A stretch of DNA of 15,272 bases from an uncultured Burkholderiales bacterium (GCA_903923345.1 CAIXXI010000538.1:1-15272); one strand, 5' to 3'. Shown: positions 1-7,151, counted from the first letter of the stretch. The notes: generated from the sequence alone by a model not told the origin. A program made the numbers and translations.

Positions 1-629
1 ACCTGATGCAGCGACACCAGCACGGTGCAGCCGTGGTCGCGGTTCATCGAGGCCAGCAGTTCCATCACGTTGCGAGAGGACTCCGGATCGAGTGACGCGA
101 TCGGCTCATCGGCCAGCACGATGCGTGCACCCTGCACCAGGCATCGGGCCAGAGCGGCTCGCTGCTGCTGCCCGCCAGACAAGGTCGAGGCACGCTGCAG
201 GGCCATGGCATCGATGCCGACCGACTGAAGGGCCTGGATCGCCTGCAGTCGCTCGGCCTGTGAAAACCGGGCCAGCGCCCGCCGCCAGCCGGGGCTGCGA
301 TGCAGCAAGCCGGTCAGCACGTTGGTCATGACCGTTAAGCGACCGACCAGATTGAACTGCTGAAAGACAAAGCCGATCTCGCTGCGCTGGCTGCGAATCG
401 TGCGAGAGATGCGGCCTTCCGTCTGTGTGGCCTGACCGAGTACGGTGACCACCCCGCGATCGGCCGCGACAAATCCGGGGATATGTCTGAGCAGCGTTGA
501 CTTGCCGGAGCCGGATGCGCCGATCAGGGCGACCATCTCGCCCGGGGCGATGCTCAGGGAGACGCCGTCCAGTGCCGTGTGGCTTCCGAAGGTTTTGACC
601 AGGTTCCGGACTTCGACGGCGTCAGGCAC
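1..629 (-). CDS. phnC: Phosphonate ABC transporter ATP-binding protein PhnC (3' end cut by window edge)
   Basis: This is the cytoplasmic ATPase of a phosphonate/organophosphorus importer and would work with a PhnD binding protein and a PhnE permease, presumably beyond the left edge. About 209 residues are visible of a family usually near 260-280. Walker A (GASGSGKST, about residues 37-45), a Q-loop (FVFQQFNLV), the signature LSGGQQQR, Walker B plus D-loop (ADEPIASLDPES) and the switch histidine (SLHQ, at the edge) are all present. The Q-loop wording, the EGRISRTIR stretch before it and IASLDPES are typical of PhnC rather than of general ABC ATPases. The start is taken as GTG at 627-629: it is the only common start before an in-frame stop upstream, and an AGAG purine run precedes it. 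It is divergent from the acyl-CoA dehydrogenase genes. No clear Pho box was seen upstream. Confidence 0.9.
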   Translation of the reverse strand, partial: MPDAVEVRNLVKTFGSHTALDGVSLSIAPGEMVALIGASGSGKSTLLRHIPGFVAADRGVVTVLGQATQTEGRISRTIRSQRSEIGFVFQQFNLVGRLTVMTNVLTGLLHRSPGWRRALARFSQAERLQAIQALQSVGIDAMALQRASTLSGGQQQRAALARCLVQGARIVLADEPIASLDPESSRNVMELLASMNRDHGCTVLVSLHQ

Positions 630-858
630 GCAACAACTCTCTGCAAGGCAGTGATTAACCCGCCATCTTCACGGTCGGACATGGCAGAAATATGTCGGTC
701 GTTGATCGGCCCGCAGCGCACGTGCGCCGGACGCACTGGCGAGCAGATTCCGAGTTCATGGCGTCGGGCCGGGCCCCGGGCTCGTTCTGAACCTATGATC
801 AAGCTGCTCCCGGGCTGGTTCGAGTCAGGGGGCTGTGCGGCCGACTGAAGGAGACACC
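630..858. other. Divergent intergenic region between phnC and the acyl-CoA dehydrogenase genes
   Basis: No convincing gene lies in these 229 bases. They must hold the promoters for phnC (leftward) and the dehydrogenase pair (rightward). A TATGAT hexamer at 794-799 could be a -10 for the rightward genes, but it has no good -35 at the right distance. A perfect 12-base palindrome, gcgcacgtgcgc, lies at 716-727; one or more such palindromes are expected by chance in a window this size. Short ORFs here encode arginine- and proline-rich nonsense typical of non-coding GC-rich DNA. Confidence 0.5.
848..853 (+). promoter_or_regulatory. Ribosome binding site that fixes the start of the first acyl-CoA dehydrogenase
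   Basis: AAGGAG sits five bases before the GTG at 859-861. It supports that codon over the in-frame GTG at 835, which has no comparable purine run before it and would add eight residues ahead of the usual acyl-CoA dehydrogenase N-terminus. Confidence 0.7.
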
Positions 859-1989
859 GTGAAATTCAGCTTTTCCCCCGAGCAGGAAGAATTCCGCAGC
901 GCTGTGCGCCGCTTCCTGGCGGATCGATCACCCACGCCGGTCGTGCGTCGGCTGATGCAGACCGAAGCGGGATGGGACCGAGACACCTGGACAGCGCTCA
1001 ACAGCGAACTCGGCCTGTGTGCGGTGCGCATACCGGAGTCGATGGGTGGCCACGGCTTTGGTTTTTCCGAGCAGTGCATCGTGCTGGAGGAAATGGGCCG
1101 CGCCTTGTTGTGCGCGCCGTATTTCTCGACGACCGTGCTCGCTGCCGGCGCCATTCTCAACGCCGGCACGGAACTGCAGCAGCAGGCCTTGCTGCCTTCG
1201 ATTGCACAGGGTCAGACGGTGGCGACCCTGGCCAGTGCAGAACAGGACGGCTCCTGGGACGCGGCCGACACGACGCTGATCGCCACCCGGGGTGCGAACG
1301 GCTGGCGCCTCGATGGCCACAAGCATTTTGTGCTCGATGGCCACACCGCCGACCTCATCGTGGTGCTGGCGCGTGCGCCGGGGTCAAGTGGTGAGGCGGG
1401 TCTGTCGCTGTTCACCGTGCGGGGGGACGCTCCAGGCCTTGTGCGCAGGCCATTGGCCACGATGGATCCGACCCGCAAGCTGGCACGCCTGGATTTCACC
1501 GGCGTCGAGGCCAGCCTGTTGGGCGAGGAGGGGCAGGCCGCGCAGCCCTATGCCCGCACGATGATCGAGGCTGCAGTGTGCCTGTCCAACGAGATGGTCG
1601 GGGGGGCGGACCGCTTGCGTGAGGATGCGCTCGCCTACTCGAAGATGCGCATGCAGTTCGGCAGACCGATTGCCGCCTTTCAGTCGATGAAGCACAAGCA
1701 GGCCGACATGCTGCTGGAGGTTGAACTGGCCAAGTCGGCGGCTTACTTCGCGGCCGGGGCGCTCGACGAAGGCGATGCCGACATTGCCGCCACCGCATCG
1801 CTTGCAAAGGCAGGTGCCAGTGAGACCTATCTGCAGACTGCGATTCATGCCGTCCAGATTCATGGCGGCATCGGCTTTACCTGGGATAACGACACCCACC
1901 TCTGGTTCAAGCGTGCGAAGAGCTCCGAGGTGCTGTTTGGCGATGCCCATTGGCATCGCGAACGCATGATGCGCCAGTGGGCGGCTTGA
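859..1989 (+). CDS. Acyl-CoA dehydrogenase family protein, smaller chain (FAD-dependent)
   Basis: Acyl-CoA dehydrogenases are FAD enzymes that introduce the alpha-beta double bond into acyl-CoA thioesters and pass electrons to electron transfer flavoprotein. The 376-residue product has the usual order: an N-terminal helical domain (FSFSPEQEEFRSAVRRFL), a middle beta domain (GWRLDGHKHFVLDG, about 150-165) and a C-terminal helical domain with the FAD/dimer motif KMRMQFGRPIAAFQ (about 261-274) and QIHGGIGFTWDND (about 333-345). The MCAD-type catalytic segment (YEGT) is absent; the equivalent stretch reads KRAKSSEVLFGD. The middle domain also lacks the common EPGAGSD-type motif and reads SAEQDGSWDAAD. 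The second dehydrogenase starts ten bases after its stop, so the two are almost certainly one operon. The sequence resembles the less canonical partner in two-gene FadE pairs. Its substrate cannot be told from sequence. Confidence 0.88.
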   Translation: MKFSFSPEQEEFRSAVRRFLADRSPTPVVRRLMQTEAGWDRDTWTALNSELGLCAVRIPESMGGHGFGFSEQCIVLEEMGRALLCAPYFSTTVLAAGAILNAGTELQQQALLPSIAQGQTVATLASAEQDGSWDAADTTLIATRGANGWRLDGHKHFVLDGHTADLIVVLARAPGSSGEAGLSLFTVRGDAPGLVRRPLATMDPTRKLARLDFTGVEASLLGEEGQAAQPYARTMIEAAVCLSNEMVGGADRLREDALAYSKMRMQFGRPIAAFQSMKHKQADMLLEVELAKSAAYFAAGALDEGDADIAATASLAKAGASETYLQTAIHAVQIHGGIGFTWDNDTHLWFKRAKSSEVLFGDAHWHRERMMRQWAA

Positions 1990-1999
1990 GGAGACCAAC

Positions 2000-3256
2000 A
2001 TGAGCGAAATGACCGAAGCATCCGTACGCGCCGAATTGGGCGCCTGGCTGCACGCCAACTGGAATCCGGATCGTCCCTTGCTGGAGTGGCGCAACATCCT
2101 GGTCGATTCGGGCTGGGGGGCACCGCACTGGCCCAGGCAGTGGCATGGCCGCGATCTGCCGGTGGGGCTGCTGCCGGTGGTTGAGGAGGAGTTCAAGCGC
2201 GCGGGGGCAGTGGGGGTGGCCAAGGTGGGCATTCGGGTGCTGGCTGCCGCAACCATCCTCGAACACGGCACGGACGAGCAAAAGCAGCGCTTTCTGCGTC
2301 CCAGCCTGACCGGCGAGGAGGCCTGGTGTCAGCTCTTCAGCGAGCCGGGCAGTGGCTCCGATGCCGCAGGCGCGGTCACGCGCGCCGATCGACAGGGCGA
2401 TCACTGGCTGATCAACGGCCAGAAGCTGTGGACCTCGGGTGCGCAGAAGGCCGATTTCGGCCTGCTGCTGGCGCGCACCGACTGGGACAAGCCCAAGCAT
2501 GCAGGCCTGTCGTTTTTCATCATCGACATGCATCAGCCGGGCATCACGGTGCAGCCCTTGAAGCAGATGAACGGGCATGCGACGTTCAACCAGGTCTTCA
2601 TCACCGATGCGACCGTGCCGCTCGATCGGCTGGTGGCGGGCGAAGGGCGCGGCTGGGCGGTGGCGACCACCACCCTGATGCATGAGCGACGCGGTGCCGA
2701 CGGGCTGCGCAGCTGGGCCTTGGGCTCGGATCGAGTGGGTCGAATCTACGATGAGGAGCGGGCCGAGATCGAGGTCGCGCTGGCGCCTTACAAGTGGTAT
2801 CCGAATCGTGCCGGTCGGGTTGAGCTGGTGATTCCCAGAGCCCGTGAAACCGGCAAGCTCGATGACCCGGTGGTGCGTCAGGAAATCGCCCGGCTGATGG
2901 TCCTGGCCAAGTCGGCCGAGTGGACCGCGAGGCGGGCGCGCAGCGCTCAGGAACAGGGTCGTCCGCAAGGGCCGGAAGGTTCACTGGGCAAACTGGCTTC
3001 CAGCCATGTGGCTCGCTGTGCGGCTCGGGTGCACACGCTGCTCAGCGGGGCCGACGCCTTGCTGACGGGCGCCGATGGTGCCCTGGATGGCACGATCGCG
3101 GAGATTCTCGTGTCGGTGCCGGCGACGTCGATTGCCGGCGGCACCGACGAGATTCAGCGCAACATCATCGCCGAGCGGGTCCTGGGCATGCCTCGGGAAC
3201 CCAGCCTGGACACGGATCGACCCTTCAGGGATGTGCCGCGCAATATTGCCGGTTGA
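2000..3256 (+). CDS. Acyl-CoA dehydrogenase family protein, larger chain
   Basis: This 418-residue FAD-dependent acyl-CoA dehydrogenase shows an intact FAD/substrate motif CQLFSEPGSGSD (about 112-123), the middle-domain HWLINGQKLWTSGA stretch and a C-terminal AGGTDEIQRNIIAERVLGMP segment. At the MCAD catalytic position (YEGT) it reads IAGGT, so that glutamate is missing. A glutamate in LMHERRG (E229) lies where isovaleryl-CoA and long-chain dehydrogenases carry their catalytic base, which makes it the best candidate here; this is inference from alignment by eye. A GAGGAG ribosome binding site overlaps the upstream stop and precedes the ATG by six bases. The pairing of a large and a small dehydrogenase fits heteromeric (alpha2beta2) enzymes such as the mycobacterial FadE pairs. 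The gene ends six bases before the convergent cupin stop, with a strong hairpin at the junction. Confidence 0.9.
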   Translation: MSEMTEASVRAELGAWLHANWNPDRPLLEWRNILVDSGWGAPHWPRQWHGRDLPVGLLPVVEEEFKRAGAVGVAKVGIRVLAAATILEHGTDEQKQRFLRPSLTGEEAWCQLFSEPGSGSDAAGAVTRADRQGDHWLINGQKLWTSGAQKADFGLLLARTDWDKPKHAGLSFFIIDMHQPGITVQPLKQMNGHATFNQVFITDATVPLDRLVAGEGRGWAVATTTLMHERRGADGLRSWALGSDRVGRIYDEERAEIEVALAPYKWYPNRAGRVELVIPRARETGKLDDPVVRQEIARLMVLAKSAEWTARRARSAQEQGRPQGPEGSLGKLASSHVARCAARVHTLLSGADALLTGADGALDGTIAEILVSVPATSIAGGTDEIQRNIIAERVLGMPREPSLDTDRPFRDVPRNIAG

Positions 3257-3259
3257 TGC

Positions 3260-3297
3260 GGATCAGACCCCGCCCTGCGGATGGGTGGGGTCGATCC
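3260..3297. terminator. Hairpin at the convergent junction, possible bidirectional transcription terminator
   Basis: Left arm 3260-3275 pairs with right arm 3283-3297 to give a 15-base-pair stem with one bulged A (3265), one G-U pair and a seven-base loop. It starts three bases after the dehydrogenase stop and covers the last codons and stop of the cupin gene on the other strand. There is no run of T on either side, so it is not a textbook intrinsic terminator. It may still end or protect both convergent messages. Confidence 0.45.
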
Positions 3298-3760
3298 AGA
3301 GGACTGTCTCGGGTTTCTCGACCGGCTCGAGGTCGATGTTCACCGCCACGGCCTGGCCGTCGCTGCGGCACAGCACGCACTCGAGCACTTCATCGGGGCT
3401 GGCGTTGATTTCCTGGTGCGGCACATAGGGCGGCACGTAGATGAAGTCACCCGGACCGGCTTCTGCAACAAATTCGAGTTGATTGCCCCAGCGCATCCGG
3501 GCGCGGCCCTTGACCACATAGATCACGCTCTCGAGCGGGCCATGGTGGTGAGCGCCGGTCTTTGCGTCGGGGTGGATGTGGACTGTGCCGGCCCACAGCT
3601 TCTGAGCACCGACGCGGGCAAAGGTGATGGCCGCCTTGCGGTCCATGCCTGGCGTTGAGGGCACATTGCCGTCAAGTTGGTCGGCAGGGATGACCCGCAC
3701 GCCGTCGTGCTTCCAATCGGACGAGGGCTCAGCCGGCGCGTGATGATGGGTGTCGGACAT
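3263..3760 (-). CDS. Cupin domain-containing protein, single small domain
   Basis: A 165-residue protein with one beta-barrel cupin domain. Motif 1 is visible as GAHHHGPLESVIYVVKG (about 69-85), with probable metal ligands H71, H73 and E77. Motif 2 is PGDFIYVPPYVPHQEIN (about 103-119), with H115 as the fourth ligand. All four residues expected for a metal site are therefore present, which argues for a metal-binding enzyme or sensor rather than a degenerate cupin. A short histidine-rich N-terminus (THHH) precedes the domain. No signal peptide or membrane segment is seen. The start ATG has a GGAG motif a few bases upstream on its strand. It lies 51 bases downstream of tRNA-Met on the same strand with no strong terminator between, so it may share that promoter. 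The substrate is unknown. Confidence 0.85.
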   Translation of the reverse strand: MSDTHHHAPAEPSSDWKHDGVRVIPADQLDGNVPSTPGMDRKAAITFARVGAQKLWAGTVHIHPDAKTGAHHHGPLESVIYVVKGRARMRWGNQLEFVAEAGPGDFIYVPPYVPHQEINASPDEVLECVLCRSDGQAVAVNIDLEPVEKPETVLWIDPTHPQGGV

Positions 3761-3811
3761 GAGTGGTCTCCGATGGCCGAATGAACCGGCGGGCAGTTCA
3801 ATGGATGGATT

Positions 3812-3888
3812 TGGTAGCGAATCCCAGATTCGAACTGGGGACCTGCGGATTATGATTCCGTCGCTCTAACCGGCTGAGCTAATTCGCC
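3812..3888 (-). tRNA. tRNA-Met, anticodon CAT, elongator type, CCA encoded
   Basis: The 77 bases fold into a full cloverleaf: acceptor GGCGAAT with ATTCGCT (a G-U pair at the top), a four-pair D stem GCTC/GAGC, anticodon loop ATCATAA with CAT at plus-strand 3852-3854, a five-base variable loop, T arm CCCAG-TTCGAAT-CTGGG and an encoded CCA. A CAT anticodon can mean initiator Met, elongator Met or lysidine-modified Ile. The paired G-U first acceptor position excludes a typical initiator (unpaired 1-72). GGAATCATAATCC matches proteobacterial elongator Met. One oddity: the outer anticodon-stem pair is A27-C43, a mismatch where a G-C pair is usual. Confidence 0.95.
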
Positions 3889-3900
3889 ACGAGGGGCGCG

Positions 3901-3930
3901 ATGATAGCCCGCCGCAGGCGTGTTCGTCAA
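3901..3930 (-). promoter_or_regulatory. Sigma-70-type promoter of the tRNA-Met gene with GC-rich discriminator
   Basis: Reading the minus strand, TTGACG (3925-3930) and TATCAT (3901-3906) are separated by 18 bases and lie just upstream of the tRNA. The stretch after the -10, CGCGCCCC, is a GC-rich discriminator like those of stringently controlled stable-RNA promoters. Transcription should begin near 3894, about six bases before the mature 5' end. Confidence 0.7.
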
Positions 3931-3961
3931 AGTCGACGTCCGTGCTGTGGCTCGGATCGGA

Positions 3962-5623
3962 TCAAGCGCGCGGCACGGCACCCGACGATTCGGCAAACCG
4001 GACGACGAATCTCGCACCGTGCGGCGACGCGCCCCGGTGAGCGGGGTCAGGTGATGTCAGGGCATCAGTGATGGTGATCGTCGCGCTGTGCTGCTCGACG
4101 ATTTCCTTGACGATCGCAAGACCCAGGCCGCTGCCATCCACGTTCGTGCCGAGCACGCGATGGAAGCGCTCGAAGACCAGGTCCCGCTCGACTTCCGGGA
4201 TGCCGGGGCCGGTGTCTTCGACGGTCAGCACAGCCTCTGCACCATCGGTTTCGAGGCGCACGGTCGCGGCGCCGCCGCGCGGCGTGTAGCGCAGGGCATT
4301 GTCGATCAGGTTATTGAGCATCTCGCGCAGCAACAGCTCATGGCCCTGGATGCGGATCGGCCGGTGTTCGCCTTCAAAGCCCAGATCGATCTGGTGATGC
4401 ACCGCCATCGGAACCCACTCGCCCACCACATCGCGTGCAAGCGCGTGCAGGTCGATGAGAACCAGGGTCGCGGTCAGGCCCTGGTTCTCAGTGCGGGCCA
4501 GGGCGAGCAGCTGGCTGATCAGGCGTGATGCCCGTTGCGATCCGAGGGCGATCTGCTCAAGCCGTTGTCGGAGTTGCTCCGGATCCTGTTCCCGCAAGGC
4601 CAGTTCCGCTTGCGTGCGCAGGCCGGCGAGCGGGGTCTTCATCTGGTGCGCAGCTGAGGCAACGAAGCGCCTCTGGCTGTCAATGTTGCGACCGAGCCGC
4701 TCGATCTGATCATTGAATGCGTCGACCAGGGGCGCAATTTCTTCGGGGGCGCCGCGCGGATCGATGGGCGAGAGGTCGTTGGGCGCCCGGCTGCGAATAC
4801 GCCCTTGCAGGGCCTTGAGGGGTTTGAGGCCGCGCGACAGCCCGAACCACACCAGGGTGACTGCAACCGGAAGGATCATGAACTGCGGAAAGATCACGCC
4901 CTTGATGATTTCGTTGGCCAGCCGGGTTCGCTTGTCGAGCGTTTCGGCCACCTGAACGAGCATGGGCGCACCGTCTTCAGCCTGGCCGTCGTCCAGGTAG
5001 AGATAGCCGATGCGCACATCGTTGCCCCGGTAGGTCGCGGTGCGCAGTTTCACCCGGCCCGGCTCCGGATAGTCATACAGGCGCGGCGGCGGCAGGTCGG
5101 GCTGCCCGACCATCAGTCGCCCGCGGGGTGCGATGACCTGCAGATAGACCTGTGTGTTGTCCTCACCGGCAGCAACGAAATCGGAGACCGACCTGGGCAG
5201 CGAGAGGGCACCGGTGTCGGAGGCCGCGGTGGCCTGGCGCGCCAGTGCCTCGGTGCGTTCAATCAGCGCGCGGTCAAATGGCACATCGGCCAGCGACTGG
5301 GCCAGCAAGAAGGTGATGACGACCGATAAGGGCCACAGCAGCATCATCGGCACGAACATCCAGTCCAGGATTTCGCCAAACAGCGAGCGCTGCTCGGGGG
5401 GTGTCCGTCGGGCACGGGTGCGGGCCCTGGCCCAGCGGGTCGCACCGACCTCGCTTGGGCCCGATGCGGCCAGATCGAATGCAGTGGTCGAGGCGGGCTC
5501 GAGCCAGGCGTCGTGGTTCCGGTCGCGGGTGTCGAGCAGGTCTTGCAGGCTGGCCGACAGGCGACTGCTTGAGATCGGGGCGTTCAGGGCTTGCCCACGC
5601 CTTCGGGGGGTTTTTCGAGGCAA
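3962..5623 (-). CDS. Sensor histidine kinase of a two-component system (TctE/QseC-like)
   Basis: A membrane kinase that autophosphorylates and passes phosphate to the regulator encoded just upstream. Taking the TTG at 5623 as start gives 553 residues: membrane segment 1 (about 90-112), a periplasmic region of roughly 130 residues like the N-terminal sensor of TctE-type kinases, membrane segment 2 (about 243-262), a short linker, an H-box (SAAHQMKTPLAGL, H326), N-box (NNLIDNALRYTP, about 437-448), G1 (DTGPGIP) and G2 (GSGLGLAIVKEI). All catalytic boxes are intact. The start is uncertain. From 5587 to 5360 there is no in-frame ATG, GTG or TTG, yet a conserved-looking EQRSLFGEILDWM segment lies just before the first internal ATG (5359). 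Options are TTG 5623 (40-base overlap with the regulator), CTG 5587 (CTGA overlap) or ATG 5359. The signal sensed is unknown. Confidence 0.9.
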   Translation of the reverse strand: MPRKTPRRRGQALNAPISSSRLSASLQDLLDTRDRNHDAWLEPASTTAFDLAASGPSEVGATRWARARTRARRTPPEQRSLFGEILDWMFVPMMLLWPLSVVITFLLAQSLADVPFDRALIERTEALARQATAASDTGALSLPRSVSDFVAAGEDNTQVYLQVIAPRGRLMVGQPDLPPPRLYDYPEPGRVKLRTATYRGNDVRIGYLYLDDGQAEDGAPMLVQVAETLDKRTRLANEIIKGVIFPQFMILPVAVTLVWFGLSRGLKPLKALQGRIRSRAPNDLSPIDPRGAPEEIAPLVDAFNDQIERLGRNIDSQRRFVASAAHQMKTPLAGLRTQAELALREQDPEQLRQRLEQIALGSQRASRLISQLLALARTENQGLTATLVLIDLHALARDVVGEWVPMAVHHQIDLGFEGEHRPIRIQGHELLLREMLNNLIDNALRYTPRGGAATVRLETDGAEAVLTVEDTGPGIPEVERDLVFERFHRVLGTNVDGSGLGLAIVKEIVEQHSATITITDALTSPDPAHRGASPHGARFVVRFAESSGAVPRA

Positions 5624-6270
5624 TAGCCGAGTCCACGAACGGTGGCGATGTGAATGCCGCCGCCTTCCAGCTTCTTTCGGAGCCGGTGCATGTAGACCTC
5701 GATGGCGTTGCCGCTGACTTCGTCGCCCCATTCGCACAGGTGATCGACGATCTGCTCCTTGCTGACGAGCCGACCGGCGCGTTGAAGGAGCACTTCGAGC
5801 AAGCCAGTCTCACGCGCCGAGAGTTCGAGCGTCTGGCCGTTCAGTTGGGCGACCCGGCCGGCCTGGTCATAGATCAGGTCGCCATGGCGCAGGGTGTTGG
5901 TCGCCGTGCCCAGTGATCGCCTGACCAGGGCCCGCACGCGGGCTTCGAGTTCGCTCAGGGCGAAGGGCTTGGCCATGAAGTCGTCTGCGCCCAGATCCAG
6001 GCCACGGACGCGCTGCTCGATCGAATCGGCCGCGGTCAGGATCAGCACAGGCAGCGTGTTGTGCCGGGCACGCAGCTGCTTCAGCACCTCCATGCCGGAC
6101 AGACGCGGCAGACCGAGATCCAGTATCAGGAGGTCGTAGGGTTGCGCGATCAGCGCTGAATCGGCCTCGCTGCCGCTGCAGACCCAGTCGACTGCGTAGC
6201 CCGCCTGGCGCAAGGAGCGGCACAGGCCGTCGGCCAGAATGGTGTCATCTTCGGCGAGAAGAACCCTCAT
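5584..6270 (-). CDS. OmpR/PhoB-family response regulator (QseB/TctD-like)
   Basis: A 228-residue DNA-binding regulator paired with the sensor kinase that overlaps its 3' end. The receiver domain (about 1-115) has the acidic pocket E7-D8-D9, the phosphoacceptor D51 in LILDLGLP, T79 in LILTAAD and K101 in MAKPF. The C-terminal winged helix (about 125-220) contains ELSARETGLLEVLLQ, the recognition-helix region NAIEVYMHRLRKKL and the terminal wing TVRGLGYCLE. Length and order are standard for the family. No strong ribosome binding site precedes the ATG at 6270. pyrF ends only 35 bases upstream on the same strand, so some transcription may come from the pyrF promoter. Target genes are not evident. 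Confidence 0.95.
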   Translation of the reverse strand: MRVLLAEDDTILADGLCRSLRQAGYAVDWVCSGSEADSALIAQPYDLLILDLGLPRLSGMEVLKQLRARHNTLPVLILTAADSIEQRVRGLDLGADDFMAKPFALSELEARVRALVRRSLGTATNTLRHGDLIYDQAGRVAQLNGQTLELSARETGLLEVLLQRAGRLVSKEQIVDHLCEWGDEVSGNAIEVYMHRLRKKLEGGGIHIATVRGLGYCLEKPPEGVGKP

Positions 6271-6305
6271 CGATGTGCATGGCCCGCATGATCGAAGCGC
6301 CGAGT

Positions 6306-7151
6306 TTAGCCGGGGATGGCTCCGGCACGGAACTGGTTGATCTGATCGCGGGCATCGGTGGCGGCTTGCCGGGCGGCCTGAGCGAAGTCTTCGCCGGAGC
6401 CTGCGTAGAGGATGGCTCGGGACGAGTTGATCACCATGCCGGTCCCGTTTGCGGTCCGACCCGCGCGAACCGTGGCTTCGACATCACCGCCCTGAGCTCC
6501 GATACCCGGGACCAGCAGCGGCAGTGTCGGCGCCAGCTCACGCACACGCGCCAGCTCGGCGGGGGCGGTTGCACCGACGACCAGGCCGAGTTGCCCGGAG
6601 CGGTTCCAGGGCCCCGCGGCCAGTCGGGCGACCCGCTCGAAGAGCCGCTCTGTGCCGACATCGAGCAATTGAAGGTCGGCGCCGCCCGGGTTGGAGGTGC
6701 GACAGAGCAGGAACACGCCACGGCCCTCGTGTTCAAGCCAAGGCTCGATTGAATCGAAGCCCATGTAGGGGTTCACGGTCACGGCATCGGCACGGTAGCG
6801 CTCGAAGGCTTCACGGGCGTACTGGCTGGCGGTGGGACCGATGTCGCCGCGCTTGACATCGAGTACCACCGGAACAGCAGGGTGGTGCTCGTGGATGTGT
6901 GCGATCAGGGCTTCGAGCTGGTCCTCGGCACGCTGTGCGGCGAAGTAGGCGATCTGCGGCTTGAAGGCGCAGACGAGGTCTGCGCTTGCATCGACGATGG
7001 CTTTGCAGAACTCGAAGGTGGCATCTGAACGGCCTGCCAGGTGAGCCGGAAAACGCGCCGGGTCTGGGTCGAGCCCGACACACAGCAGCGAATTGGAATG
7101 TGCCCATGCAGCGGTGAGCGACAATGAGAAAGACGGGCGGGGCAAGGGCAT
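6306..7151 (-). CDS. pyrF: Orotidine 5'-phosphate decarboxylase, type 2
   Basis: Catalyses the last step of UMP synthesis, decarboxylating OMP in the cytosol. The 281-residue product shows LLCVGLDPDPARFP near the N-terminus, FKPQIAYF (K64), the catalytic D-x-K-x-x-D array in VLDVKRGDIG (D98, K100, D103), VNPYMGFDS, LLCRTSNPGG and the phosphate loop VPGIGAQGGD (about 214-223). These wordings fit the longer type 2 enzymes rather than the roughly 230-residue E. coli type. The reading frame stays open far upstream, but protein similarity begins at about residue 15, so the ATG at 7149-7151 is chosen; it lacks a clear Shine-Dalgarno sequence. A possible -10 (TACACT on the minus strand, 7184-7189) lies 33 bases upstream without a good -35. 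The gene is divergent from the EamA transporter gene and upstream of the two-component genes. Confidence 0.95.
   Translation of the reverse strand: MPLPRPSFSLSLTAAWAHSNSLLCVGLDPDPARFPAHLAGRSDATFEFCKAIVDASADLVCAFKPQIAYFAAQRAEDQLEALIAHIHEHHPAVPVVLDVKRGDIGPTASQYAREAFERYRADAVTVNPYMGFDSIEPWLEHEGRGVFLLCRTSNPGGADLQLLDVGTERLFERVARLAAGPWNRSGQLGLVVGATAPAELARVRELAPTLPLLVPGIGAQGGDVEATVRAGRTANGTGMVINSSRAILYAGSGEDFAQAARQAATDARDQINQFRAGAIPG
7124..7143 (+). repeat. Copy 1 of a 20-base exact direct repeat
   Basis: The 20 bases atgagaaagacgggcggggc occur here, antisense within the first codons of pyrF, and again at 9403-9422 in the sense strand of the oxidoreductase gene. Flanking bases differ. Confidence 0.6.

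Noticed and set aside
677..701. Imperfect inverted repeat around ggacat and atgtcgg upstream of phnC, considered as a regulator site
   Set aside because: The arms are only about seven bases with a mismatch, and it matches no Pho-box pattern I know.
716..727. Perfect 12-base palindrome gcgcacgtgcgc in the phnC upstream region, considered as an operator
   Set aside because: A few 12-base palindromes are expected in 15 kb by chance, and it is not placed against a convincing promoter.
2000..3256. Possible internal insertion in the large acyl-CoA dehydrogenase, because the stretch at about residues 240-290 departs from canonical members
   Set aside because: The overall length (418) and the flanking motifs fit the larger chain of FadE-type pairs, and the frame is intact.
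3812..3888. tRNA gene as an attachment site for an integrated element
   Set aside because: No integrase gene and no repeat of the tRNA 3' end were noticed in the window.
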